Shown here piece by piece: positions 1 to 10,330 of a DNA stretch of 25,573 nucleotides. This DNA is from Setaria digitata (taxonomy: Eukaryota > Nematoda > Chromadorea > Rhabditida > Setariidae). The notes under the pieces were generated by a model. That model did no database searches. It was given only the letters and a program-made list of their open reading frames with translations, and had not been told where the DNA came from. The number at the start of each line of letters is the position of its first letter. The first letter of the stretch is position 1. A program made the position numbers and the translations under genes. The stretch spans positions 1 through 25,573 of the forward strand of contig RCAB01000699.1 of assembly GCA_003640385.1 (NCBI GenBank), in the 5' to 3' direction.

Positions 1-110
1 TTATATTTATTTATTTATATTTATTTATTTATATTTATTTATTTATATTTATTCATTTGTATTTATTTATTTATATTTATTTTATTTATATTTATTTATT
101 TAATTAATTA
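1..110. repeat. 14-bp A/T minisatellite
   Basis: Imperfect tandem copies of a 14-base unit, ATATTTATTTATTT, run from base 3 to about 105, with point changes around 54-60 and one-base length changes near 80. It degrades into TTAA-rich DNA by 120. It is non-coding and lies in what is probably an intron or the upstream flank of the BATH gene. Confidence 0.85.
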
Positions 111-250
111 ATTTATTTATATATATTTAAATTGTGGGTAAAGGGAAAGAGAATATGTAAATTTAATTCTTACTCGAGCTTTTTAATTACGAACTAGAGA
201 AAATAATAAGAGAGAGATATTTAATGTTGGGTGAGATTTTTTTTTTTTAG

Positions 251-268
251 CAACTGCAGTTGAGTGAA
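251..268 (+). other. possible 18-nt micro-exon of the BATH gene
   Basis: A run of T followed by AG ends at 250, and a consensus donor GTAAGT starts at 269. The 18 bases between are open in phase 0 (QLQLSE) and would join in frame to the exon at 322. Against it, the residue expected just before the MATH-domain IENF motif is usually Trp, which this exon does not supply. It may be a chance pair of splice-like sites. Confidence 0.25.
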
Positions 269-321
269 GTAAGTAAAATTAGGCTGAGGCGCTTGTTAAT
301 AAATTAGTAATTTTTTTCCAG

Positions 322-2615
322 ATCGAAAACTTCACTACTCTCGTGAAACTTGCGCTACCGGGGAACTGCTTAAGAACAGGTCTATTCCGTCATCCACAAC
401 TTCCAGAAGCTTTCTGGCAGTTATGCCTATATCCGGGAGGAAAACGTGCAGAGAATGCAAATAACGTTTCATTATTTCTAAAAATGTCTTCAACATCACC
501 AACAAAAGAGGTAAGCTCCTCAAGTTTTGACAGTTATTTTAATCATCGTACATATGGACACCTCTCAGTAGTCTTTGAGTACCACAGGTACGACAATCAT
601 CATGCAATTTCCAAGTGTGCTAATCCATTTCATTGTATTACTTTTCATTTTCATCTAGTTTCATCCAATACATGNCCTCAAGTTTTGACAGTTATTTTAA
701 TCATCGTACATATGGACACCTCTCAGTAGCCTTTGAGTACCACAGGTACGACAATCATCATGCAATTTCCAAGTGTGTTAATCCATTTCATTGTATTACT
801 TTTCATTTTCATCTAGTTTCATCCAATACATGGTGAGAAAAAAAGTAATTTACAGCTTTTATTCAGGTACGTATCAAAGTGGAATATCGGTTTCATTTTC
901 TAAATGACAAAGAAGTTGCACTGTTCAGCAATGTTAACGTTGGTGAATTCCATGCAAAACCTCCGAAAGGTGGACATTCCTGGGGTTTGCGTAATATCCC
1001 CAAACAAAAGGTTAATAAATTAAGGTGTTTAATTTTGCTTTGTGAGTGCAATTTATGAAATGAAGTGGGGACTTTTTCGTAGTTTTATTTATCTGGACTC
1101 GCTAAATTTATTTTTCTTTTAATTTTTAAGATATTTAGATTTTGAACTGTGTACGGGATGACGGTTCACTTGTTATATCATGTCACATCGAATTATTACC
1201 CGATATCAACCGCACTCAGTGTTACAATTCTTGGAAATTGCTGAACACAAATGCGCGAACGGTAAGTAACTTTTGCATATATTGATAACGGTTCACTGAC
1301 TAGCATCCTTTTTTCAATCACTCATAATTTAGGTAAGTAGTGATTTTGTCAAGCGGCAGTTAGCAGCATTTGACAGTGGTTTTATGGCAGATTGCGTTTT
1401 AGAATGTTCTGGAAAACAGATTCCTGTTAATAAGTTTGTTCTGTCAGCTCACTCTGCGGTAAGCTTTTTTTACAATTCGCTGCGAGTGAGTCAGATGATT
1501 AACTAAATAAATATGTGTTATATATTTTGGTAGGATGAAAGAGGTGCAATATTTTGCAATTATTTTAATCATCATATAGTATTATATATTGCAGGTATTT
1601 AAAGCAATGTTTTCTTATGACCAGTTAATAGAAAGTACAGAAAAGAAAGTAGTCATTGAAGATGCTGAATATGAAGCAGTCAGGTACTCAGCCATTTCTT
1701 TCTTCATTATTTTACCTGCAGATTTGACAGAAGGATTAGTTATGATGCCATAAAATTTGTTATATAATGCTTTATGCTGTTACTTTCTTTTATCTATCGT
1801 CTTTACTTTAATGCGAACCATTTCTTTTTGGTAGCACTTGGAGAAAATTTATGTTTCTATGTGATGTCGCACTGCTTCCACAAACCTTTTTAATGAAAAT
1901 TTCCAGGTCTATGTTACGGTATATGTACACAGGGGAAATGGAACTGGATACCGAAGTAGCGAATGTACTGATATTAGCAGAACGATATCAAATTGATGAT
2001 CTTAAACAGATCTGCGAACGAAAGCTTTGCAGTCAAGTTGATAAAAATAATGTGGGGGAGATGCTGTATGTGGCCGATCTTTACAATTGTAGAATACTTC
2101 GAAGAGCTGTAGTCGATTTGGTGAGTTTGTGGATGACTTTAGAACCTCGCTATCTAAAATGCATATTCTCAACTTGTTTTTACCACACCTAAAAAACTGC
2201 TATCCTTTCCTGTATATAAAAATTTGAGGAATTTTTGCTTTTCCAGTTTTTTTCATGCTTTTATTATTTTAAATGGTGATATAATACTCTTGTTCGCTTA
2301 TGTTCGTTTCTGTTTTATGCTTTCTTCCGCTTCAAATCTGCCAACTTTTTTTCCCGCTTTCTTATTTCCAACTTTAATAAATATACGTATAAGTACTTTA
2401 CATTAGTACCAACTCTTCAAGTTGAGCAGTTACAGTTACGCACCAACCACTCCGTTTTTTCGTCGCACGCATGGCGGTTGCTGAAAGAGACAAACCCACA
2501 TCTTGTCACAGAAGTGATGGAGAAAGCGATGTTTGGTGAAGAATCGCCTCCACTAAAACGACAACGTCATCAGAAAACGATTCATTCACAACCTTCGGAT
2601 GATGAATCAACTTAA
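322..2615 (+). CDS. MATH-BTB (BATH/SPOP-like) protein, 5' partial
   Basis: Substrate adaptor type for Cullin-3 ubiquitin ligases: the MATH domain binds substrate, BTB binds CUL3 and dimerises. Exons: 322-510, 867-1010, 1139-1261, 1333-1458, 1595-1683, 1907-2120 and about 2430-2615; all junctions keep frame and give 356 residues. The MATH domain (about residues 1-150) opens with IENF and contains FWQLCLYPGGKR, NVSLFLKM and GHSWGLRNI. The BTB domain (about 165-265) contains FMADCVL, VFKAMFS and YMYTGEM, followed by a 3-box/BACK-like helical part (NPHLVTEVM). The tail PPLKRQR resembles the nuclear-localisation tail of SPOP. Overall it looks closest to nematode BATH-42, from memory. The start codon is upstream and not resolved. 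The last acceptor is weak; 2436 is an in-frame alternative. Intron 1 holds a duplicated assembly join around an N at 675. The gene is convergent with tdp-1. Confidence 0.9.
518..832. repeat. 157-bp direct duplication flanking a single N (assembly join)
   Basis: Bases 518-674 and 676-832 are the same 157 bases with two C/T differences, separated only by N at 675. The whole pair lies in intron 1 of the BATH gene. This is what an assembler produces when two overlapping contig ends or haplotypes are abutted instead of merged. One copy is probably not in the real genome. Confidence 0.85.
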
Positions 2616-3069
2616 AAAGTTCTCTATATTGTCCTAAATGCCCTGTGAATATCCCTCCGCTAGCCTTTTTCTGTGTGTACGGCATTACGATCGTTTTGTT
2701 CTCATGTGTCACCTCATGAGCTGCCGACAATCACCAACTTAAAGTCTTCGCTTCTACGAAGGGAAAGTCAGCCTTAATAATACACATTGTATTTGATTCC
2801 ACACTAGCTACAAATTACTTTCCACGATTGAACCTGTACAAAATCAATTCAACATCGTAGATAACAGCATTTAGGTGGTTCTTTTAGCTTTTGACTCTGC
2901 TTTCCCATAATTCAGCAGAAGAACACAGAATGTTAGGGCCTCGTCGATGTGTTATGTGATTTTTCTAATGAGCTAATTTTTTTCGGGAAGAAATTTTTTC
3001 TTTACTATTTGTATGGGTCCTTCAGTTTTATTTTATTCTTATTTATTTTATTAATTTTTTGCTGAACAA

Positions 3070-3144
3070 AATAAATATAAAAAGAAAGTAGTAAGCAGAA
3101 ATATTTTATAGTTTTATATTTATTATTTTACTGAACAAAATAAA
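3070..3144 (+). terminator. candidate poly(A) signals of the BATH gene
   Basis: AATAAA occurs at 3070-3075 and, in the tandem copy, at 3139-3144, about 455 and 525 bases after the TAA. No transcript data are available; a nearer variant signal could be used. Confidence 0.4.
3119..3124 (-). terminator. candidate poly(A) signal of tdp-1
   Basis: TTTATT on the + strand reads AATAAA on the minus strand, about 195 bases after the tdp-1 stop. It lies between the two + strand AATAAA signals, so the two convergent 3' UTRs probably overlap. Confidence 0.4.
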
Positions 3145-3318
3145 TATGAGAGAAGAGGAGTAAACACAACTATTTTATAAAGTTACAAACTTCCACGAGA
3201 AAAAATATGAAGATGAAAATGGATTTGGGATACAGATCCACAAAAGGGTTAGAATTACAAACATCAGAAATTTTTGCAAAACAAATTATAGTAACAATAA
3301 ACGAATGGAAGAAGCTGT

Positions 3319-5654
3319 TTACCGCCAACTTCTAGATGAGCCACCCGATCCGTAACCGCTGCCTCCCGTATACCCGCCTCCACCATACATGTCTCCAGAA
3401 CGACCACCGTACCCACCAGATGATGGGAAGTCATCAAATAAACTCCGTGTTCGCCCAGCATAAGGGTCATCATTGTAATAACCTTTACGACTTATAGGTT
3501 CGTCATCCCATCGACCATAAGAGGATCGATATGGATGCGAACGATAGTCCCTCATTCCAGAGTAACGTGCAGGCTCTGATTCCTGCTTCTTTGGACGAGG
3601 TATGCTGACATAAATGCTCTTTCCAGCACAAACAAAATCACGAATCTGACAAAGACGTTTAACTACCTTCGGATCATTTAGCGATACATAAGCGAAACCG
3701 CGACACGGTTTAGGTAGGAAAACTCGCTCAACCTGCAATTCCAAGTATTGTTATTTCTTAAATTCACTTAAAAGCATTGCTTTGCAGAAACACCATCAAG
3801 AGCAATCATGTCCCGTTACAATCAAACAAGCAAACTAAAATAGATGAGCCATGTTTACTGCGTTGACTTTCCAGCCCACGCTGCGTCCTTTTTTTTCCTG
3901 GTGTTTTGCACTGTACGTTTATTGAGATAAGATACAAAAATATTTATCGGACAGTACTTTTACAGAAATGCTAACTGGTAACTAAATGATGGCAGAGGGA
4001 AAAAAAGAGGAGATCTTACATTTGTGGATATTTTGATCAAAATACCTTGGCTAGTGGCGATATTTTCTTTGCTTCTTCATCAAATAATTTGTGAAGATCG
4101 GACTCCGTAATTTCAGCATACACTCGGCCGACATATATTTTCGTTGTAATCCGATCATCCTGGTCACCACCGTCTTGTCCATGATCTGGGTACTTGACCT
4201 GAAAGACTCTTCACGTCTGCAGAGAAGAACAACTAAGAAAGTCAGAAACGAAATTACCACTGACTTGGGCCATGCGACCATCAATGTAGAAATCGCCTTC
4301 TTTTAGCACTTTTTCTTGATCTTCCAAGGTCTTCATCTTGATGAAACCATAGCCTCTGGGAAGACCTGTTCTGTAATCCTTCTTCACCTGAAAAAACTTC
4401 CACAGTTAGCAACTTGTCTTAATAATTACCAATTTTTCAGAAAAAACCAATTTTGAAAAAATTTTTGAATAACACAAAACAACATAACGTCGAGAGCATC
4501 ACATCACAGATATTAACGCCAGATCACACCTACCGGTACCGACATATCACCCATCGACTTCATTCCCGTCCTTCTCACTTACAGTTTAGTTGATAATAGC
4601 CCAGTTGAGTGTGGTATAAACTACGGAAATAAATTTCCTAAAGGTATACAACAGAACCAAAGAAAGGAAACGTCAAATAAAATTACGAAAAAAGTAATCA
4701 TTTGTGCTGATATGTAAATTCAAGAATAGAACCTCAGCGTATTGCACTTCACCGTACTGCTCGAAAAACTTTTTGAGCTGTTCCTCAGTAGTTTTGAATG
4801 ATAGATTGCGGACGAATAGATCAACGGGCATGTTTAATCGATCAGTCTGTCCGCACTGTCCTTCCAGTCTGTCACTCGACGATAACGCTAAAACATCCAG
4901 CTGAACGTGTCAACAGCATAAATAAAGCGTTAATATGTGAGATGGAACAGAAACCGAGCTGCCACTGATGCTGCTACTGCTCCACCGGGGTGGTATAATC
5001 CTGAATCCCAAAAGTTTACATCCGGAAAAAAGGGGCAAACTCTACAAAACTTACAATCATCGATGATCGCAACATAGCGATGACCATGCCAACCATCCTT
5101 CGGCGCCATCACACACTTTTTCGCCTCATCCACACTGCAAAATAAGAATATATCAGCTAATGTAACGATAGTTCAAGGCTTCATAATTTTTGAAGTAGCT
5201 TAGAAATAATATGTTACGAAATTCATTGGATGACTTACGGTAAACTACGGAATAGGCCTGTTGCGGGATTCTTATATTTCAGTCCAACCGCCTTTGGAAA
5301 GGAATGCGACAATGTGAAACACGATAAAGTACCATCGGATGAGAGAGGTAGTTCGAGCGGTATGCAGTCCTCATCTTCCGTACCACATACACATACATGA
5401 TCCACTTCCTCACCATCATCTGCTGGAGCTTAATGATAAAAAGATAATCATATAACTCTATAAATTGGCATATCGCCATCCCCGACTCAATAAACTCCCA
5501 CTCCACAATTCTGTACCCAGACCCGCTGCTCATTTTACAACAAGTAATAAGTACACCTACCAGGTACATCTTCATCTTTTCTCTGTTCACCATCGTTCTC
5601 TTTACTCTCCACACATTCTTCTTCTTCATGCGGAGGTGCATCAGCGTCACTCAT
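3319..5654 (-). CDS. tdp-1: TDP-43 orthologue (TDP-1), complete
   Basis: Nuclear RNA/DNA-binding protein that acts in splicing and RNA stability. Exons in transcript order: 5654-5561, 5422-5239, 5134-5055, 4887-4733, 4387-4265, 4198-4046, 3732-3319; all junctions keep frame, giving 400 residues (human TDP-43 has 414). After an acidic start (MSDADAPPHEEEE), residues about 50-119 match the TDP-43 N-terminal dimerisation domain (IPLELPLSSDGT, FPKAVGLKYKNP). RRM1 (about 142-212) has RNP2 LFVRNL and RNP1 RGYGFIKM; RRM2 (about 232-305) has IYVGRV and RGFAYVSL. The tail (about 312-400) is rich in Gly, Tyr, Ser and Arg and shorter than the human prion-like domain. The start is placed 8 nt after a 3' splice site (AG at 5664-5663), a likely trans-splice site. 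The exon 4 acceptor at 4888 was chosen because it keeps frame with the GTAAGT donor of exon 3. Confidence 0.96.
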
Positions 5655-5675
5655 CTTTTGCCCTGAAAGAGATGT
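5655..5675 (-). promoter_or_regulatory. probable trans-splice acceptor of tdp-1
   Basis: On the minus strand CATCTCTTTCAG ends at 5663, followed by GGCAAAAG and then the ATG at 5654. A good pyrimidine-rich acceptor with only 8 nt to the start codon and no visible upstream coding exon fits spliced-leader addition; a cis-spliced 5' UTR intron is the alternative. Confidence 0.6.
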
Positions 5676-5729
5676 AGAAGCACTACATATCATTTGATAA
5701 TTATGGTTATTATCTAAATCCACAGTTCA

Positions 5730-5891
5730 TGACACAATGAATATCACTACTTGTCATATCACATGCAAAAAATGTCATCAACTGCGCCAGGTCATGACAT
5801 TTGTAGGAGTGACATCATTGCTACTACCCAAAACATGATCAGGTCATGCCATAATAACGAGTATCATCACTGTATCGAGTATTGGGGTCAT
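5730..5891. promoter_or_regulatory. cluster of seven GTCAT motifs upstream of tdp-1
   Basis: GTCAT is found at 5754, 5775, 5792, 5844 and 5887 on the + strand, and as ATGAC at 5730 and 5795. Two sites match WWTRTCAT, the SKN-1 (Nrf-like bZIP) consensus of C. elegans: 5772-5779 (+) and 5795-5802 (-). A CRE-like TGACATCA is at 5811. The cluster is 76-237 bases upstream of the tdp-1 ATG. The regulatory role is inferred. Confidence 0.4.
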
Positions 5892-7233
5892 ATTACTCCT
5901 AACAGTAAACATCATCATAGTCCCATCAAGCCAAAGTACTCATAGAAGTGAGCATCGCTACGATCTATTCATCAACTCACGCCACTAACAATCAACATTA
6001 TTGTCTCACTAGACGTAACTATACTTGCTCTTTGTACTATCAATTTGTGGCACTAGTCTAGATCATCAGTTCATACTATTTAATACTACCAAGGTTACCA
6101 ACCAGAGTACCATATCCTCATTTACATTTACACCTCCAAATCATACTGTCCGCAGCCTGGAATCCAGACTTTTAAAGCCTAATACTCAGTAGATGCAAGC
6201 CTAGGCCACAGACTAGCTGATAACCCTAAATAGATATTCTAAACTCGGTATTTCAATATCCACATCAACAGAACCGAATAAAGCATTCACGCATCCTTCC
6301 ACATGGTACATCTCTGCGGCCCGTGACTCGTTCTGAAATCGATAAGATCTCAGTGGATACGGTCAATGAGTACCGGATCGTCTCCATTCCGTTATGGTTA
6401 TTCCCTTCATTCTTCGGCATTATTCAAACGAACATTGACACTGAACATTGCTCTTTATACAAGGAAATCTATTCTGAGATGAAAGAAAAACTTCCACTCT
6501 CAAATCTTCACTTCTGTGTCAATGCACATGTCAGTTTCTGCATTTATTAGTCATTAAAATATATTTAGAAAAAAAACGAGAAGGTGTAAGAAAGACGCAT
6601 GATTAATTCATTAAATTCGAACATGTACACTGTAATATCTGCTCATATACTGTAACATTTGTATGTATGATTTATATACTGTAATATTTACTTGTGATAA
6701 AACGAGTGCAGCAATATCACGGTGTAATTATGGTAGCAGGATAGAGAAATGAATGATGTTATTTTTTTTTTTGCATATTACCTACTGAAGAGTACAGTAT
6801 GCTGCATGGAATTGAAAATAATTCGTTGTAAAGAAGTGTACTTCAAGTCGTACTTTTTAGATTTTCATAGTCTTTTATCTTAAATTAACGAAAGAATTGG
6901 AGAAAAAAAAAAGTGGAAATAAAAATTTTCGGTAAATACTCATAAATATATCCAAAAATTAATTGAAATTTAAATAAACCTTAGTTCAACATTGCAACAT
7001 ACCTGGAAATTGACAATTTGGCATAGAAGTTGCATTTTCATCTTCACGAAGTTTCACTTTTCGATAAGTGATGAACTAATTAACTAGCAGATGAAGAATT
7101 AGTTAACTGATATTTAGTTAAATTTGTTAAATTTAAGAGCATATTTCACTAGTGGGTAATTTTTTTCGGATTGAGACAGCCTAATTTTCATTCTGTCATT
7201 GATGAGCAGTAGCCAGTTGGGACCATACAGCTG

Positions 7234-9672
7234 ATGGTCATCGATAGCTATTCTGTGCTTTTTCTATTCACGATCGGTATTTTGGTATGGCTTTACTTTC
7301 TAGCTAGCCTAGAAATTATTGTTTATATCATTTAGCACTGTCCTCTGATTTCCAATAAAGTTTATGGGTACTAGACTCAAGCCAATAATAATTAATTACT
7401 AATTCTACCTCCTAACACTATCTTTTTGTGGACTTTTGATAAAGTTTTTGATAAAAGTACGCAGTGCTAGGCTGAAATTTACTGGCTAATGAATTATTTA
7501 GGCTTTCGCAAAAGAAAAAAAAAAACTGGACTGTTCAAATAGTTGATTATCGGGCTGATAAATCACGTAGATATTTAAACAATGAAACGGATGATTACTG
7601 AAAAGAATTTTCGAAATGTGAATTGGCATTGTATAATTTTCCTTAGCTATAGGTAACTATCATTTTGGCAATATTTGTACAACGGCAAATATTTCGAATG
7701 CGTGATAACAGCGTTCGTCGTGAAGCTAATGTCGTTGTTGGAGCGGGTCTGTCAAAGGTACTTCATTATTTTTTCAGTTTAAGTATACTTTTTTTTTTGG
7801 CTGAGCAATCGTCCTGCAATCACGCAAACATGGAGATTATTATCAGAAAGGGAACTTTCTATTGCCATAAAATAAGGTAGATCTTCGATTAATGAAGCAC
7901 TTACTGTATTACTTAGTTACTGGATAACATTAATGAAGTAATGCGGAATAAAAAAGTTGGTGTGAAATGACTTTGGAGCACGTAATTTTGTTGATAATTT
8001 TCTCTTTCATAGTTCTTTTCAAGTTCACTGAAATTAAAACAATTGCGGGACATATTTATCTCATTTCTGTTTAGCGTAAAAAGGAAGAACTTGATCGAGG
8101 CATTGAAATTGTCCGACAATTCCAACTTCTACGTGCTCCAAAGTTCACCGAAATTGGAACCATTGCAGAGCGTAAGTCTTTTTGCTAATTCTGTATTTCC
8201 GGCCTTTAGTGGTCGATTCTTCAGTATTGGTAGCTCAGCTTTTACTTTTTTTTTCAGTTTCAAGACAGGTTTTTTTCGTCTTTTGTTTTCATTATTCAGT
8301 AATGGTGAACGAAATGTCGAAATACTTTATCTTTTTTTTAAAAAATGATAAAATATTTTGCTTCAAGTGAATCGAACTAGTTTTAGATGCCAATGCGCCA
8401 NGTTGTTTTCATTATTCAGTAATGGTGAACGAAATGTCGAAATACTTTACCTTTTTTTTAAGAAATGATAAAATATTTTGCTTCAAGTGAATCGAACTAG
8501 TTTTAGATGCCAATGCGCCATATATTAACAGAATGATTGCTATGGACGAGTTGCGAGAAATCGGTAATTTCCTGATGTGATTATAGGCTTGCTTCTATTT
8601 AATATTTTAAACTTCATATTCAGTCGGGTCTGTTGTTATCAATATTTATTATGGCTTAACAAGATCTTATATTAATTATTGCAATCTAAGAAATGGTACT
8701 GCGTCGGTCAGATATCATCAGCAATCTCTCCATTTCAGAACGACAATTAGAGTTTATAAATGGTGATCTTGGACGCATAGCAGGTGAATCAATGTATGCT
8801 TATTTGTTTCGAATCCGTCAAATAGCTCTACCTTCCCTATCGGAACACTTATGTGAACGAATTGGTTTTCTGGCTGAACACTGTAGGTATCGACATCAGG
8901 TGAGACAGTGTTGGAGTGCTTTCTTTCAAACCATTCACATAAGTAATTGCTTTTCTTGTTTTACAAGTTAGAGAAACATGTGGTGTTTTTCCAGTGTCTT
9001 ATTTATCTTATCAGCAGTTTAAATGAAAACATTTCAGCCTTTCGGTGAAGCAGAACTCGCCGAAACCCGTGCATTAATTAAAGAAATTGTGAAAATGTAA
9101 GTTGAAATACTGCATGGTAATGATTTGCAGTGTGACTTGAAAAAATAAAATACTGTGATTGGTATTTCAGACTAAATAACGAACAGGAACGCCTCTCCGC
9201 ACTTCAATTCAAAGAATCAACTGGTTCAACGTTGCAGGAAATCACCAAAAGGTACCATCGTATTTTTTTGTTGAAATTAATCGCATTAATCTGAGTCACA
9301 GCAACTCACGTTTTGTTCAGGTTAACGACTGGAGAAAATAAGGGAATGCGTAAAAGTAGCACATCAGTGAATACAGCTCGAAATTGTCTCAACTCTTTGC
9401 CATCTGATAAGGTTTTTCAATGAATATTCCGCTGTTTAACTTGTTGAATTCGAACTTATTATTAGTTTCTATTTCCCGTTTTGCTGTGATTAAGCAGTTT
9501 TCAGAATCAAACGAAGTTAGCAGGAACAGGAGATGACCAGAGGAAACAACTGATAGCTGATGATAAGAAGGCGATTAGTGACACACCCGCACTTCATGTT
9601 TTGAGTTCTCGTGTAAATGCTGTCGATACTCATAATGCGCAACCTTTGGAACGCGTTCCGCTTATCGCATAG
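7234..9672 (+). CDS. C1orf43/NICE-3 family membrane protein
   Basis: Single-pass membrane protein family found across animals; in human cells C1orf43 has been linked to Golgi/endomembranes and phagocytosis, but its biochemical role is unknown. Exons: 7234-7284, 7653-7757, 8075-8171, 8507-8563, 8739-8899, 9038-9096, 9171-9251, 9321-9411, 9505-9672. All nine join in frame to 289 residues (human 253). Residues about 8-27 form one hydrophobic segment built across the exon 1/2 junction (SVLFLFTIGIL then VTIILAIFV), followed at once by QRQIFRM, which aligns with FVKRQIMRF of C1orf43. Further matches are the YAYLFRIRQIALP helix and an acidic/basic helical part (AELAETRALIKEIVKIL). The C-tail is polar and unmatched. 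Exon 4 must come from the copy after the N at 8401, since the first copy is cut off. Family assignment is from remembered similarity, so the tail is less certain than the core. Confidence 0.85.
7970..8144. repeat. 15-bp perfect inverted repeat, intron 2 / exon 3
   Basis: ACTTTGGAGCACGTA at 7970-7984 is the exact reverse complement of 8130-8144, which lies inside exon 3 of the C1orf43-like gene. The arms are about 145 bases apart, and a decayed direct copy of the 3' half of exon 3 lies between them (about 8021-8050). Confidence 0.7.
8282..8520. repeat. 119-bp direct duplication flanking N at 8401 (assembly join)
   Basis: Bases 8282-8400 recur as 8402-8520 with about three differences. The repeat includes the 3' splice site and the first 14 bases of exon 4 of the C1orf43-like gene, so the sequence shows the exon start twice; only the second copy continues into the exon. 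Best read as unmerged contig ends. Confidence 0.85.
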
Positions 9673-10330
9673 ATTTTTAATACCCATTAACAGTGGAATG
9701 CGATGAAAAAGATGGGTGGGGAGTGACGGTGAAGCAGTTAAAAACGACAAAAACTACGGGAAGAGCTTGAAGCAGAAGCTAAATAAAGATTGCAGGTTTT
9801 CTCAAGTTAGTCGAGATGTTGCTCTGTCTGCTTATTTTTGAAGCAGAAAGAGTTCGAACTATTTACTGTATACTTTTATCTCTACGGGTAATACTTGTTT
9901 TTGCGAGTTTTTTCATTTTCCTTTAAAAAAAAAAGAGATTTGAATAAAAAAAAAGACACATGAACCGCTGCTTCATAAAATATGTGTAAGAAACAACTGA
10001 TCAGAATGCTGGCACGACAACCAATTAATATACTTTTTATTCATCCTGATAAATGAGTAGTGTCCCTTATCAAGTTTATTGCGGATTTTATATTTCACTT
10101 CGTATCAGTCAACCCTGCTTATGGCAAATATCCTGTCCAAGGAGTAGTTAGTAACTTCTCTTTAATTGTTCTTCGAGTTCAAGGAAAGAGTACTGTCGAT
10201 TTAATAGTTGAGATGGCAGTGGTCAAAATTCCTCTTATTTTCACCATGATATTACACTGTAAACAGGTAAGTTAGCAGATATTTCCTCAAATTTTTCGAT
10301 TATTAGTATATTATTAGTAGTGATATATTT
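9673..10330. other. convergent intergenic region
   Basis: 3' flanks of the C1orf43-like gene (+) and the bestrophin gene (-). A + strand AATAAA at 9782-9787 is about 110 bases after the stop and is a good poly(A) candidate. A minus-strand AATAAA (TTTATT at 10036-10041) is about 290 bases after the bestrophin stop. The open frame at 10060-10275 (+) has no recognisable content. Confidence 0.5.

Larger units (their letters stand above)
3062..3195. repeat. diverged 69-bp tandem duplication carrying AATAAA
   Basis: Two copies begin with CTGAACAAAATAAATAT at 3062 and 3131 and stay alignable over most of their length (GTAGTAAGCAGAAATATTTT versus GAGTAAACACAACTATTTT). The offset is 69 bases. The repeat sits between two convergent stop codons (2615 and 3319). 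Confidence 0.7.
5655..7233. other. divergent intergenic region, tdp-1 / C1orf43-like
   Basis: About 1.6 kb between two divergent start codons, with no convincing coding exon. The first 900 bases are less A/T-biased and less repetitive than other non-coding DNA here, fitting promoter DNA. Near tdp-1 lies an RTCAT cluster (5730-5891). Around 6630-6695 the motif ACTGTAA recurs three times in a loose tandem array. The rest is A/T-rich. Confidence 0.6.

Noticed and set aside
343..836. Two overlapping + strand open frames running through the N at 675
   Set aside because: Beyond the donor at 511 they read intron and a duplicated assembly join; only 322-510 is conserved MATH coding sequence.
4265..4284. 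Alternative tdp-1 donor GTAATT at 4258 with acceptor at about 4222
   Set aside because: This pair shifts the frame and hits a stop before RRM2; CAA/GTCAGT joined to 4198 keeps RRM1 and RRM2 in frame.
6323..6550. 75-codon open frame in the tdp-1 / C1orf43-like intergenic region
   Set aside because: No recognisable motif, no splice-linked neighbours, and length within chance.
10060..10275. 71-codon + strand open frame after the C1orf43-like gene
   Set aside because: It uses a non-ATG start, has no family motif, and lies in a 3' intergenic region.
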